A DNA stretch of 64,000 bases. Source: Bradyrhizobium sp. C9. Lineage in GTDB: Bacteria > Pseudomonadota > Alphaproteobacteria > Rhizobiales > Xanthobacteraceae. Location: NCBI RefSeq assembly GCF_002532045.1, contig NZ_NWTG01000019.1, positions 62,001 through 126,000 of the forward strand, in the 5' to 3' direction. Below are positions 34,604 to 44,171 of this stretch, piece by piece (position 1 is the first letter of the stretch; every line of letters begins with the position of its first letter). The notes below the pieces were generated by a model. It was given only the letters and a program-made list of their open reading frames with translations, was not told where the DNA came from and searched no databases. Position numbers and translations under genes: made by a program.

Positions 34604-34822
34604 CCGCGCGGCCGCGCTCCGCAACGCGTCATAAAAATGTGCCGAGATCGGGGTCTGCTCGTACCCGCGTCCGAGGGGATCGAACTGTTGTGAATGGCGT
34701 TATCCCTTTGGAATGCTGATAGTCCGCCCCGGGCCCCCAGCCATGTTGACAATCCCCCTCCACCCCCGAAAGCTGCCCGGGAACCCAAAAATCGACCCTC
34801 GATCGAACGAGAACAGGCACCC

Positions 34823-37669
34823 ATGAACCCCGTCAAAGCACTCGAAAATCACCGCCAGGCCGTCTGGCTGGACTTCCTTGCCCGCGGCTTCGTCGCCAAA
34901 GGCGACCTGCAGCGGCTGATCGAGACCGACGGCGTCAAAGGCGTGACGTCCAACCCCTCGATCTTCGAGAAGGCGATCGGGAGCTCGGACGAGTATGACG
35001 GGGCGATCGGCCAGGCCCTCAAGAAGGGCGACCGCTCGGTCGCCGACCTGTTCGAACATCTTGCCGTCGTGGATATCCAACATGCCGCCGACGTGCTGCG
35101 CCCGGTCTACGACCAGAGCCATGGCGGCGACGGCTTCGTGAGCCTCGAAGTGTCGCCCTATCTGGCGATGGACACCAAGGGCACGATCGTGGAGGCCGAG
35201 CGGCTCTGGAAGGACGTCCATCGCAAGAACCTGATGGTCAAGGTGCCGGCGACGCCGGAGGGCCTGCCGGCGATCGAGTACCTGATCGGCGAAGGCATCA
35301 GCATCAACATCACGCTGCTGTTCTCGCAGAAGGTCTATCGCCAGGTCGCCGAAGCCTATCTCAAGGGCCTCGAGAAATACGTCGCCAAGGGCGGCGATCC
35401 CTCCCACGTCGCAAGCGTCGCCAGCTTCTTCGTCAGCCGTATCGACTCGGCCGTCGATAAGCAGCTCGACGAGAAGATCGCGCGCGCCAACGACCCGTCC
35501 GAGAAGGAGCGGCTCGCCGCCCTGAAGGGCAAGGTCGCGATCGCCAATGCAAAGCTCGCCTACCAGGACTACAAGCGGCTGTTCTCCGGTCCGCGCTGGG
35601 ACAAGCTCACGGCCAAGGGCGCAAAGCCGCAGCGGCTGCTGTGGGCCTCGACCGGCACCAAGAACAAGGACTACAGCGACGTGCTCTATGTCGAGGAGCT
35701 GATCGGCCCCGACACCGTCAACACCGTGCCGCCGGCGACGCTCGACGCCTTCCGCGACCACGGCAAGGTCCGCGACAGCCTCGAGGAGAATGTCGAGGAC
35801 GCCCGCCACGTGCTGGAGGAGCTGGAGAAGTCCGGCATCTCGCTCGATGCGATCACCGAGGAGCTGGTCAAGGACGGCGTCAAGCTGTTCGCCGACGCGG
35901 CCGACAAGCTGTACGGCGCGGTCGCCCACAAGCGTGCGACTTCGCTCGGCGGCGGCATCGACCATCAGGAGCTGGCACTCGGCGCCGGCATCGAGAAGGC
36001 AGTCGAGAAGAGCACCGAGGACTGGCGCGCCTCGGCCAGGATCCGCAGGCTCTGGCACAAGGACAAGTCGGTCTGGACCGGCGACGACGAGGACAAATGG
36101 CTGGGCTGGCTGACCAGCGCCGCCTCCACCGACGTCGGCGACTACGAGGACTTCGCAGCGCGCGTAAAGGACCAGAACTTCACCGACGCCGTCGTGCTCG
36201 GCATGGGCGGCTCGAGCCTCGGGCCAGAGGTGCTGGCGCAGACCTTCCCGCACAAGTCCGGCTTCCCGCGGCTGCACGTGCTCGATTCCACCGATCCGGC
36301 GCAGGTGCGCGCGATGGAGGAGTATGTCGACATCGCCAGGACGCTGTTCATCGTCTCCTCCAAATCCGGCGGCACCACCGAGCCGAACGTGATGAAGGAC
36401 TATTTCTTCGACCGGGTCGCCAAGGCGATCGGCAAGGACAAGGCCGGCCACCGCTTCATCGCGGTGACCGATCCCGGCTCGTCGCTGCAGAAGGTCGCGA
36501 TCAAGCAGGGCTTTGCCCGCATCTTCTACGGCGACCCCGCGATCGGCGGCCGCTATTCCGTGCTGTCGCCGTTCGGCCTGGTTCCGGCCGCGGCCGCGGG
36601 CATCGACATCCGCAGCCTGCTCGGCCATACGCTCGCCATGGTGCGCTCCTGCGGCGCCGACGTGCCGCCGCAAGAAAACCCGGGCGTCCGACTCGGGCTG
36701 GCGATGGGCATCGCCGGGCTCGAAGGCCGCGACAAGGTGACGATCTTCGCCTCGCCCGAGATCGCCGATTTCGGCGCCTGGGCCGAGCAGCTGATCGCGG
36801 AATCGACCGGCAAGGACGGCAAGGGCCTGATCCCGATCGAGGGCGAGACGATCGGCGACGCCGCGGTCTACGGCAGCGACCGCTTCTTCATCGACCTGCG
36901 CACCGAGGGTGAGCACGACGCCGCGCATGAGGCCAAGCTCGCCGCGCTCGAGGCCGCCGGCCATCCCGTGGTTCGGATCGTGATGAAATCGATCGACCAT
37001 ATCGGCCAGGAGTTCTTCCGCTTCGAGATTGCGACCGCGGTGGCAGGCTCGATCCTCGGCATCAACCCGTTCAACCAGCCCGACGTCGAGGCCGCCAAGA
37101 TCAAGACGCGCGAGCTGACGGCGGCGTTCGAGAAGACCGGATCGCTGCCGGCCGAGCAGCCGGTGGTGTCGGCGGATGGAGTCGAGCTCTACACCGACGC
37201 GCAGAACGCCGAGGAGCTGCACAAGGCCGGCGCCAATGGCGATCTTAATTCCTGGATCAAGGCGCATCTCTCGCGCTCCGGCCGCGGCGACTATGTCGCC
37301 CTGCTCGCCTATATCGAGCGCGACGGCGACACCATCGACGCCATGCAGGCGATGCGGCTGAAGGTGCGGGACGCGAAACACCTTGCGACCTGTGCCGAAT
37401 TCGGCCCGCGCTTCCTGCATTCGACCGGACAGGCCTACAAGGGCGGGCCCGACAGCGGCGTGTTCCTGCAAGTCACGACCGACGACAGCAAGGACCTGGC
37501 GGTGCCCGGCCAGAAGGCGAGCTTCGGGGTGATCAAGGCGGCGCAGGCGCGCGGCGATTTCGACGTGCTCACCGAGCGCGGCCGACGGGCGCTGCGCGTG
37601 CATCTCAAGGGCGATCTCACCTCCGGGCTTGCGGCACTCGATGCGGCGATCTCGGCTGCACTGAACTGA
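34823..37669 (+). CDS. tal-pgi: Bifunctional transaldolase / glucose-6-phosphate isomerase
   Basis: 948 residues from the ATG at 34823 (MNPVKALENH). Residues 1-370 are transaldolase, with Schiff-base Lys140 in LMVKVPATPEG and the TSNPSIFEKAI strand. About 400-948 is phosphoglucose isomerase, with VLGMGGSSLGPEV, VSSKSGGTTEPN and ISDFGAWAEQ-type elements. The fusion joins the non-oxidative pentose phosphate branch to glycolysis and is common in rhizobia and cyanobacteria. It heads an operon with gnd, zwf, pgl and gntK; gnd starts 12 bases later. Confidence 0.95.
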   Translation: MNPVKALENHRQAVWLDFLARGFVAKGDLQRLIETDGVKGVTSNPSIFEKAIGSSDEYDGAIGQALKKGDRSVADLFEHLAVVDIQHAADVLRPVYDQSHGGDGFVSLEVSPYLAMDTKGTIVEAERLWKDVHRKNLMVKVPATPEGLPAIEYLIGEGISINITLLFSQKVYRQVAEAYLKGLEKYVAKGGDPSHVASVASFFVSRIDSAVDKQLDEKIARANDPSEKERLAALKGKVAIANAKLAYQDYKRLFSGPRWDKLTAKGAKPQRLLWASTGTKNKDYSDVLYVEELIGPDTVNTVPPATLDAFRDHGKVRDSLEENVEDARHVLEELEKSGISLDAITEELVKDGVKLFADAADKLYGAVAHKRATSLGGGIDHQELALGAGIEKAVEKSTEDWRASARIRRLWHKDKSVWTGDDEDKWLGWLTSAASTDVGDYEDFAARVKDQNFTDAVVLGMGGSSLGPEVLAQTFPHKSGFPRLHVLDSTDPAQVRAMEEYVDIARTLFIVSSKSGGTTEPNVMKDYFFDRVAKAIGKDKAGHRFIAVTDPGSSLQKVAIKQGFARIFYGDPAIGGRYSVLSPFGLVPAAAAGIDIRSLLGHTLAMVRSCGADVPPQENPGVRLGLAMGIAGLEGRDKVTIFASPEIADFGAWAEQLIAESTGKDGKGLIPIEGETIGDAAVYGSDRFFIDLRTEGEHDAAHEAKLAALEAAGHPVVRIVMKSIDHIGQEFFRFEIATAVAGSILGINPFNQPDVEAAKIKTRELTAAFEKTGSLPAEQPVVSADGVELYTDAQNAEELHKAGANGDLNSWIKAHLSRSGRGDYVALLAYIERDGDTIDAMQAMRLKVRDAKHLATCAEFGPRFLHSTGQAYKGGPDSGVFLQVTTDDSKDLAVPGQKASFGVIKAAQARGDFDVLTERGRRALRVHLKGDLTSGLAALDAAISAALN

Positions 37670-37681
37670 CGGAGGCGAGGG

Positions 37682-38665
37682 ATGCAACTCGGCATGATCG
37701 GCCTCGGGCGGATGGGCGGCAACATCGTCCGCCGCCTGATGAGCAACGGCCACACCACCGTGGTCTATGACAAGGATCCGAAGGCTGTCGCGGCACTCGT
37801 CGCCGACAACGCCACCGGCTCCTCGTCGCTGGAGGATTTCGTCCTCAAGCTGGAGGCGCCGCGCACCGCCTGGGTGATGCTGCCGGCCGGCAAAATCACC
37901 GAAGCCACCATCGAGGCGCTGTCGAAGCTGATGCAGCCCGGCGACGTCATCATCGACGGCGGCAACACCTTCTGGCAGGACGACGTCCGCCGCGGCAAGG
38001 CGCTCCGGGAGCGCGGGCTGCATTATGTCGATGTCGGCACCAGCGGCGGCATCTGGGGCATCGAGCGCGGCTACTGCATGATGATCGGCGGCGACAAGCC
38101 CGTCGTCGACCGGCTCGATCCGATCTTCAAGACGCTGGCGCCCGGCATCGGCGACATCCCGCGCACCTCCGGCCGCGACGGCCGAGATCCCCGCATCGAG
38201 CAGGGCTACATCCATGCCGGTCCTGTTGGCGCCGGGCATTTCGTTAAGATGATCCACAACGGCATCGAATACGGCCTGATGCAGGCCTATGCCGAAGGCT
38301 TCGACATCCTGAAGAACGCCAATATCGAGGCGCTCCCGGCGGAGCATCGCTTCGATCTCGACATCGCCGACATCGCGGAAGTCTGGCGGCGCGGCAGCGT
38401 GATCCCGTCCTGGCTGCTCGACCTCACCGCCTCGGCGCTGGCGCAGAACCATACGCTCGACAACTACTCCGGCTTTGTCGAGGATTCCGGCGAAGGCCGC
38501 TGGACCGTCAATGCCGCGGTCGACGAGGCGGTGCCGGCCGAGGTGCTGACCGCCGCCCTCTACACCCGCTTCCGCTCGCGCAAGGATCACACCTTCGCCG
38601 AGAAGATCCTGTCGGCGATGCGCGCAGGCTTCGGCGGCCACAAGGAGCCGCCGAAGAAGGCTTGA
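37682..38665 (+). CDS. gnd: 6-phosphogluconate dehydrogenase (decarboxylating), short form
   Basis: 327 residues, the short NAD-type Gnd (about 300-330 aa rather than 470). The Rossmann motif MIGLGRMGGNIVRRL is at the start; VDVGTSGGIWGIERGYCMMIGG and the catalytic GAGHFVKMIHNGIEYGLMQ follow. It converts 6-phosphogluconate to ribulose 5-phosphate. GGAGGCGAGGG precedes the start. Confidence 0.95.
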   Translation: MQLGMIGLGRMGGNIVRRLMSNGHTTVVYDKDPKAVAALVADNATGSSSLEDFVLKLEAPRTAWVMLPAGKITEATIEALSKLMQPGDVIIDGGNTFWQDDVRRGKALRERGLHYVDVGTSGGIWGIERGYCMMIGGDKPVVDRLDPIFKTLAPGIGDIPRTSGRDGRDPRIEQGYIHAGPVGAGHFVKMIHNGIEYGLMQAYAEGFDILKNANIEALPAEHRFDLDIADIAEVWRRGSVIPSWLLDLTASALAQNHTLDNYSGFVEDSGEGRWTVNAAVDEAVPAEVLTAALYTRFRSRKDHTFAEKILSAMRAGFGGHKEPPKKA

Positions 38666-38671
38666 CTCAAA

Positions 38672-38715
38672 GCGTTTTCGAGCGAAGTGGGCACCGGTTC
38701 GCGTGAAGAAAACGC
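38672..38715. repeat. RIME-like rhizobial intergenic palindrome
   Basis: GCGTTTTC and GAAAACGC bracket GAGCGAAGTGGGCACCGGTT and a short tail. The sequence resembles the rhizobial RIME1 element as I remember it. It lies between gnd and zwf, within what is otherwise a tight operon. Confidence 0.7.
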
Positions 38716-38742
38716 GTCCAGAAGATAACCGCGGAAGGTCAC

Positions 38743-40236
38743 GTGCAGAAGAAACCCGATCCTTGCTCCTTCATAATCTTCGGCGCCACCGGTGATCTGA
38801 CGCACCGCCTGGTGGTCCCGGCGCTCTACAATCTCGCTGCCGGCAACCTGCTGCCGGAGAAATTCTGCGTCGTCGGCATCGTCCGCAAGGGCATGTCGAG
38901 CGAGCAGCTGACCGACAGCCTGTTGCAGGGGCTGCGCAAGTACGCCACCCGCCCCGTCGACGAGGCGATCGCGAAGCGGCTGTTCGAATGCGTCACCGCG
39001 ATCGAGGCCGATCCGCGCGATCCCGCTTCGTTCGATGCCATGAACGAACGGCTCGACAAGCTCGAGACGGCGCGCGGCACCGGCGGCAACCGGCTGTTCT
39101 ATCTGGCGACCCCGCCGAGCGCCTTCCTGCCGATCAGCGAGCAGCTCGGTCGCACCGGCATGCTGGAGGAGAACGGCGCCTGGCGGCGGCTGATCATCGA
39201 AAAGCCGTTCGGCACCGATCTGGCGTCGGCCAGGGCGCTGAATGCCGCGCTGCTGAAGCTGATGGATGAGCACCAGATCTACCGGATCGATCATTATCTC
39301 GGCAAGGAAACGGTCCAGAACATCCTGGTGCTGCGCTTTGCCAACGGCATGTTCGAACCGATCTGGAATCGCAATCACATCGACCACATCCAGATCACCG
39401 TCGACGAGAAGCTCGGCGTCGGCCATCGCGGCAGCTTCTACGATGCCACCGGCGCGCTGCGCGACATGGTGCCGAACCATCTGTTCCAGCTGCTGTCGCT
39501 GGTGACGATGGAGCCGCCGGCGCGGTTCGACGCCCATGCGGTGCGCTCGGAGAAGGCCGAGGTGCTGAGTGCGATCCAGATCCAGAGCGAGCAGGAGGCG
39601 CTGTCCAACTCGGTGCGCGGCCAGTATCGCGGCGGCCGGATCGGCGACACCGCGGTCGAGGACTATCTGAAGACGCCCGATGTCAGGCCCGACAGCTCGA
39701 CCGAGACCTATGCTGCGCTGAAGCTGACCATCGACAATTGGCGCTGGGCCGGCGTGCCGTTCTACCTGCGCACCGGCAAGGCGCTGACCAGCAAACGTAC
39801 CGAGATCGCGATCAAGTTCAAGCAGGCGCCGTTCGCGATGTTCCGCGATACCGCGGTCGACCGCCTGTCGCAGAACTACCTGGTCATCTCCACCGAGCCG
39901 ACCGAAGGCATCGAGCTGCAATTCAACACCAAGGTGCCTGGCCCGGCCATCAACATCGACGGCGTCGAGATGAAGTTCCGCTACAAGGACTACTTCAAGG
40001 CCGAGCCGTCGACCGGCTACGAGACGCTGATCTATGACTGCATGATCGGCGACAATCTGCTGTTCCAGCGCGCCGACAGCGTCGAGGCCGGATGGCAGGC
40101 GGTGCAGCCCTTCCTCGACGCCTGGAAGACTGCCGGCGGGCGCGGCCTGCAACCCTACAAGGCCGGCAGCGAAGGCCCGGAGGCTGCCAATGCGCTGCTG
40201 ACGCGCGATGGCCGCAGCTGGCGGAAGCTGGGCTGA
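38743..40236 (+). CDS. zwf: Glucose-6-phosphate 1-dehydrogenase
   Basis: 497 residues from a GTG start with GGAAGG nearby. The NADP motif is IFGATGDLTHRLVVP, and the active-site signature RIDHYLGKE contains His184. Length is typical. It catalyses the first step of the oxidative pentose phosphate and Entner-Doudoroff routes. The pgl gene begins two bases after the stop. Confidence 0.97.
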   Translation: MQKKPDPCSFIIFGATGDLTHRLVVPALYNLAAGNLLPEKFCVVGIVRKGMSSEQLTDSLLQGLRKYATRPVDEAIAKRLFECVTAIEADPRDPASFDAMNERLDKLETARGTGGNRLFYLATPPSAFLPISEQLGRTGMLEENGAWRRLIIEKPFGTDLASARALNAALLKLMDEHQIYRIDHYLGKETVQNILVLRFANGMFEPIWNRNHIDHIQITVDEKLGVGHRGSFYDATGALRDMVPNHLFQLLSLVTMEPPARFDAHAVRSEKAEVLSAIQIQSEQEALSNSVRGQYRGGRIGDTAVEDYLKTPDVRPDSSTETYAALKLTIDNWRWAGVPFYLRTGKALTSKRTEIAIKFKQAPFAMFRDTAVDRLSQNYLVISTEPTEGIELQFNTKVPGPAINIDGVEMKFRYKDYFKAEPSTGYETLIYDCMIGDNLLFQRADSVEAGWQAVQPFLDAWKTAGGRGLQPYKAGSEGPEAANALLTRDGRSWRKLG

Positions 40237-40238
40237 CC

Positions 40239-40991
40239 ATGACCGCGAGCGGCGCGCGCAAGATCATCACCGTTGCCGATCCGGTGGCACTGGCGCAGAC
40301 GGCTGCCGAGCGGGTGATCGCAAGGTTCGACCAGAACAGCGGCCGGATCGCGGTCTGCCTCACCGGGGGCTCCAGCCCCAAGGCGCTCTACCAGCTGCTG
40401 GCGACGCCGGACTATCGCCGAAGAATTCCGTGGGACCGCATCGACTGGTTCATCGGCGACGAGCGCCTGGTACCGCGCAAGGACAAGCTGCACAATATGA
40501 GCATGGCGCGCCAGGCCTTCCTCGACCGCTGCGCCCCGGCTGCGAATGTCCACCCGATCGCAACCGACACCGCCGATCTCAGGGATCCCGACGTCAGCGC
40601 GGCGCTGTACGAGAACGAGCTGATGGCCTTCTACGGCGCCGAACAGCTCGATCCGAAGCGGCCGCTGTTCGACCTCGTGCTGATGGGCATCGGGCCCGAT
40701 GGCCACACCGCCTCGCTGTTTCCGGGCTATCCCGCGGTCGAAGAAACCCGGCGCTGGGTGGTCGGGGTGCCCAAGGCGAATGTCGAGCCGTTCGTGCCGC
40801 GAGTCTCCCTGACCCTGCCAGCCCTCGCCTCCTGCCACGAGATGCTGTTCGAGGTCGCGGGCGAAAGCAAGCGCGCGATCTTGACGCGCCTGTTCGCAGG
40901 CGAGAACCTGCCGGCAAACCGCGCGCGATCGCTAGGCGAAACCGTCTGGCTGATCGATCAGGCTGCTTTGCCGGAGGACTTTCCTGGATGA
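40239..40991 (+). CDS. pgl: 6-phosphogluconolactonase
   Basis: 250 residues from the ATG at 40239. Family motifs are CLTGGSSPKALYQLL, WFIGDERLVP, DLVLMGIGPDGHTASLFPG and LPANRA. It hydrolyses the Zwf product. An upstream extension of the frame runs into zwf and is not coding. Confidence 0.95.
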   Translation: MTASGARKIITVADPVALAQTAAERVIARFDQNSGRIAVCLTGGSSPKALYQLLATPDYRRRIPWDRIDWFIGDERLVPRKDKLHNMSMARQAFLDRCAPAANVHPIATDTADLRDPDVSAALYENELMAFYGAEQLDPKRPLFDLVLMGIGPDGHTASLFPGYPAVEETRRWVVGVPKANVEPFVPRVSLTLPALASCHEMLFEVAGESKRAILTRLFAGENLPANRARSLGETVWLIDQAALPEDFPG

Positions 40992-41000
40992 TCTTTTTGG

Positions 41001-41534
41001 GTGACTTTCTTGGGTGACGGGCAAAACCCCTGCGCACTGGTCGTGATGGGCGTCTCCGGCTCTGGCAAGAGCACCATCGCCGACCGCCTCGCGATCAGGA
41101 TCGGCTGGCGCTTCGAGGACGGCGACAGTTTTCACCCGCCGAGCAATGTCGCGAAGATGCATTCCGGCCAGCCGCTCACCGACGAGGATCGCTGGCCCTG
41201 GCTGCGCGCGATCGCTAATGAGATCGACCGCACCTGCGGCGTTCGCCAACGCGCCGTCATCGCCTGCTCCGCGCTGAAGCGCGCCTATCGCGACATCCTG
41301 GTGCACGGCCGCGACGACATCCGCATCGTCTTCCTCGACGGCACGCAGGAGTTGATCGCGATGCGGCTGGCCGCACGCAAGGATCATTTCATGCCGCCGG
41401 GGCTGCTCGCCAGCCAGTTCAGGACGCTGGAGCCGCCGACGCCCGACGAACGCCCGATCACGGTTGCGATCGACCGTTCGATCGACACCATCGTCGAAGA
41501 CATCGTCAATCAACTGAAGCTGGACCACCCATGA
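41001..41534 (+). CDS. gntK: Gluconokinase
   Basis: 177 residues from a GTG start nine bases after pgl. It is a P-loop kinase (VMGVSGSGKSTIADRLA) with the gluconokinase marks EDGDSFHPPSNVAKMHSG and CSALKRAYRD. It makes 6-phosphogluconate from gluconate and so feeds Gnd directly. Overlaps the next gene by ATGA. Confidence 0.93.
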   Translation: MTFLGDGQNPCALVVMGVSGSGKSTIADRLAIRIGWRFEDGDSFHPPSNVAKMHSGQPLTDEDRWPWLRAIANEIDRTCGVRQRAVIACSALKRAYRDILVHGRDDIRIVFLDGTQELIAMRLAARKDHFMPPGLLASQFRTLEPPTPDERPITVAIDRSIDTIVEDIVNQLKLDHP

Positions 41535-42337
41535 CCCGCATCGCCCTTGTCATATCCGATGTCGACGGCACGCTGCTCACCAAGGACAAGACCTTGACCG
41601 ACGGCGCCCTGACGGCGGTGCGCAGGCTGCACGAGGCCGGCATCGGCTTCACCATCGTCTCCAGCCGGCCGACCATCGGAATGGGCTTCCTGGTCGCGCC
41701 GCTCGAGATCACGCTGCCGATCGGCGCCTTCAACGGCTCTTCGATCGTCGATCCGCAATTGACGCCGCTCGAGCAGCATTTGATCCCCTCGGCTGTGGCC
41801 AAGCGCTGCATCGACCTGCTCCGCGAGCGCAGCATCGATATCTGGCTGTTCACCAACGACCGCTGGCTGACCCGCAATCCCGACGGCGAGTACAACGCGC
41901 ATGAAAAGCGCGCGATCAAGCATGACCCGACCATCGTCGACGATTTCACGCCCTATCTCGACCAGGCCTGCAAGATCGTCGGTGCGAGCTCGGATGCGCC
42001 CCTGCTGCAGCGCTGCGAGGCGGAGATGCAGCAGATGGTCGGTCATGACGCGACCGCGGTGCGCTCGCAGACCTACTATCTCGACGTCACGCCGCCCGGC
42101 CACGACAAGGGCACCTTCGTCGACGGCATCGCAAAGCGCCTCGGCGTGCCGCTCGAGAATGTCGCCACGATCGGCGACATGCAGAACGATCTGCCGATGT
42201 TCGCCCGAAGCGGCGTCTCGTTCGCGATGGGCAATGCCAGCGATGATGTGAAGGCGCGCGCCACGCATGTCACCGAAACCAACGAACACGACGGTTTCGC
42301 GCGCGCGATGGATGTCGTGCTGACGATGGGCCGCTAG
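41531..42337 (+). CDS. Cof-type HAD-IIB phosphatase
   Basis: 268 residues. HAD motifs are DVDGTLL (1), SSRP (2) and IGDMQNDLPMF (4), with a type IIB cap. These enzymes dephosphorylate sugar phosphates or related compounds; the substrate is unknown. Last gene of the sugar-phosphate operon; it faces the GH15 gene with a 7-base gap. Confidence 0.9.
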   Translation: MTRIALVISDVDGTLLTKDKTLTDGALTAVRRLHEAGIGFTIVSSRPTIGMGFLVAPLEITLPIGAFNGSSIVDPQLTPLEQHLIPSAVAKRCIDLLRERSIDIWLFTNDRWLTRNPDGEYNAHEKRAIKHDPTIVDDFTPYLDQACKIVGASSDAPLLQRCEAEMQQMVGHDATAVRSQTYYLDVTPPGHDKGTFVDGIAKRLGVPLENVATIGDMQNDLPMFARSGVSFAMGNASDDVKARATHVTETNEHDGFARAMDVVLTMGR

Positions 42338-42344
42338 GCCGCGG

Positions 42345-44153
42345 TCAGGTCGACCGCTGCACCGCCGGCTTCTCGGCGTCGGCCCTGGCGGCGCTGAGAT
42401 TGTGCGCGGTGTTGATCAGCGCGATGTGGGTCAGCGCCTGCGGAAAGTTGCCGGTCTGCCGGCCGGCACCGGAATCGAACTCCTCCGCCAGCAGCCCGAG
42501 ATCGTTGGCGACCGCGACGACGCGGTCGAACATGGTTTGCGCCTTGTCGAGATCTCCTGCCAGCACATGCGCGTCGGCGAGCCACAGGCTGCAGGCCAAA
42601 AACGCGCCCTCGATCGGCTGGATTTCGTCGGACACCTCGCGCGGATCGTGCCGCAGCACGAATCCGTCGCGCATCATGTGCCGCTCGACCGCCGCGATCG
42701 TGCCGCGGATGCGCGGATCGGACGGCGGCAGGAAGCCGACCGACGGCAATAGCAGCAGGCTGGCGTCGAGCAGCTTTGACCCGTAGCTCTCGACGAAGCT
42801 GTTGAGACCAGGATCGAAGCCCTGCCGGCAGACGTCGCGATGGATCGCCTCGCGCAGCACCCGCCATTTGACCAGCGGCCCCTTGAAGCCAAACCGCTCT
42901 GCGCTCTTGATGGCCCGGTCGAAGGCGACCCAGCACATCACCTTGGAGAACACGTAGTGTCTGGGCGTGCCGCGGCGCTCCCAGATGCCGTGATCGGGCT
43001 GGTCCCAGACATCGGCGAGATGACTGACGACGGTGCATTCGAGCGACCAGCTCTCGTCATCGAGTTTCAGCCTGGCCATGCGGGACTGGTGGAAGGCGTC
43101 GATCAGCTCGCCATAGACGTCGAGCTGCAGCTGCGCATGCGCGGCATTGCCGAGACGAACCGGCTGCGCCCCTTCATAGCCGGACAGCCAGCCGGCCTCC
43201 CATTCCAACAGGCGCCGCTGCCCCAGGATGCCGTACATGATCTGCATGTTCGCCGGCGCGCCGGCCGCGGCCCGCAGCAGCCAGTTGTGCCAGGCGGCCG
43301 CCTCCTCGGTATAGCCCGAATTCATCAGCGCCAGCAGCGTGAAGGCGGCGTCGCGCAGCCAGCAGAACCGGTAGTCCCAGTTGCGCGCGCCGCCGAGCTT
43401 TTCCGGCAATGACGTGGTCGGTGCCGCGACGATGCCGCCGGTCGGCCTGAAGGTCAGCGCCTTCAGCGTGATCAGCGAGCGCATCACGAGGCCACGCTGA
43501 TAGCTGCCGTCATAGGTCGAACGGCTGCACCACTCTTTCCAGTATTGCTCGGTATCCTTCAGCGCGGTCTCGGGATCGATCGGCTGCGGCACCGGCTGAT
43601 ACGACGCACCGTAGGTCAGGACGAACGGCACGGTGTCGCCCTCGCCGATCTCGAAATCGGCGATCGTGGTCAGGTCCTTGCCCGATGTCTTGACCGGCGT
43701 GCGCAGCACGGTCATGTCCTGGCCGCAGATCGCCAGCAGCCCCTCGCCGTCCGGGTTCTTCTTCACCCAGGGGACATCGGCCCCGAAGCCGAAGCGGATC
43801 ACCAGCTCCATGTGCATCTTGACGCGGCCGCTGATGCCGCGAACCAGGCGGACCACGTCGGAGGCGTTGCCGCGCGGCGGCATGAAGTCGATCAACGCGA
43901 CCACGCCGCCTTCGGCCTCGAACCGCGTCTCCAGGATCAGCGTGTCGTCCCAGTAGCGGCGGGAGGTCTGCCTGATCTCACCGATGGGCGCCAGCAGCCA
44001 GCGGCCATTCTGCGACGTGCCGAGCAGCGCCGCGAAGCAGGCGTCGGAATCGAACGCCGGCCAGCACAGCCAGTCGATCGAGCCGTCGCGGCCGACCAAT
44101 GCTGCGGTCTCGCAGTCCCCGATCAGTCCATAGTCTTCGATGCGAGAGGCCAC
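42345..44153 (-). CDS. Glycoside hydrolase family 15 (glucoamylase/trehalase-like)
   Basis: 602 residues from a GTG start with GGAG upstream. The N-terminal beta-sandwich (IEDYGLIGDCETAALVGRDGSIDWLCWP) and the (alpha/alpha)6 barrel (GGARNWDYRFCWLRDAAFTLLAL, IWERRG, SYGSKLLDASLL) are typical. Catalytic Glu residues are likely in IWERRG and in LLAEEFDSGAGRQTGNFPQALTHIALI. It may hydrolyse alpha-glucans or trehalose in the cytosol; some bacterial GH15 proteins are trehalases. It follows malQ in the glucan cluster. Confidence 0.88.
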   Translation of the reverse strand: MASRIEDYGLIGDCETAALVGRDGSIDWLCWPAFDSDACFAALLGTSQNGRWLLAPIGEIRQTSRRYWDDTLILETRFEAEGGVVALIDFMPPRGNASDVVRLVRGISGRVKMHMELVIRFGFGADVPWVKKNPDGEGLLAICGQDMTVLRTPVKTSGKDLTTIADFEIGEGDTVPFVLTYGASYQPVPQPIDPETALKDTEQYWKEWCSRSTYDGSYQRGLVMRSLITLKALTFRPTGGIVAAPTTSLPEKLGGARNWDYRFCWLRDAAFTLLALMNSGYTEEAAAWHNWLLRAAAGAPANMQIMYGILGQRRLLEWEAGWLSGYEGAQPVRLGNAAHAQLQLDVYGELIDAFHQSRMARLKLDDESWSLECTVVSHLADVWDQPDHGIWERRGTPRHYVFSKVMCWVAFDRAIKSAERFGFKGPLVKWRVLREAIHRDVCRQGFDPGLNSFVESYGSKLLDASLLLLPSVGFLPPSDPRIRGTIAAVERHMMRDGFVLRHDPREVSDEIQPIEGAFLACSLWLADAHVLAGDLDKAQTMFDRVVAVANDLGLLAEEFDSGAGRQTGNFPQALTHIALINTAHNLSAARADAEKPAVQRST

Positions 44154-44171
44154 GCGCCATGCTCCGCGTTG

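Noticed and set aside
34700..38641. 1313-codon open frame on the minus strand opposite tal-pgi and gnd
   Set aside because: It spans three well-supported genes, has no recognisable domain and a biased composition; it is the usual antisense open frame of high-GC coding DNA.
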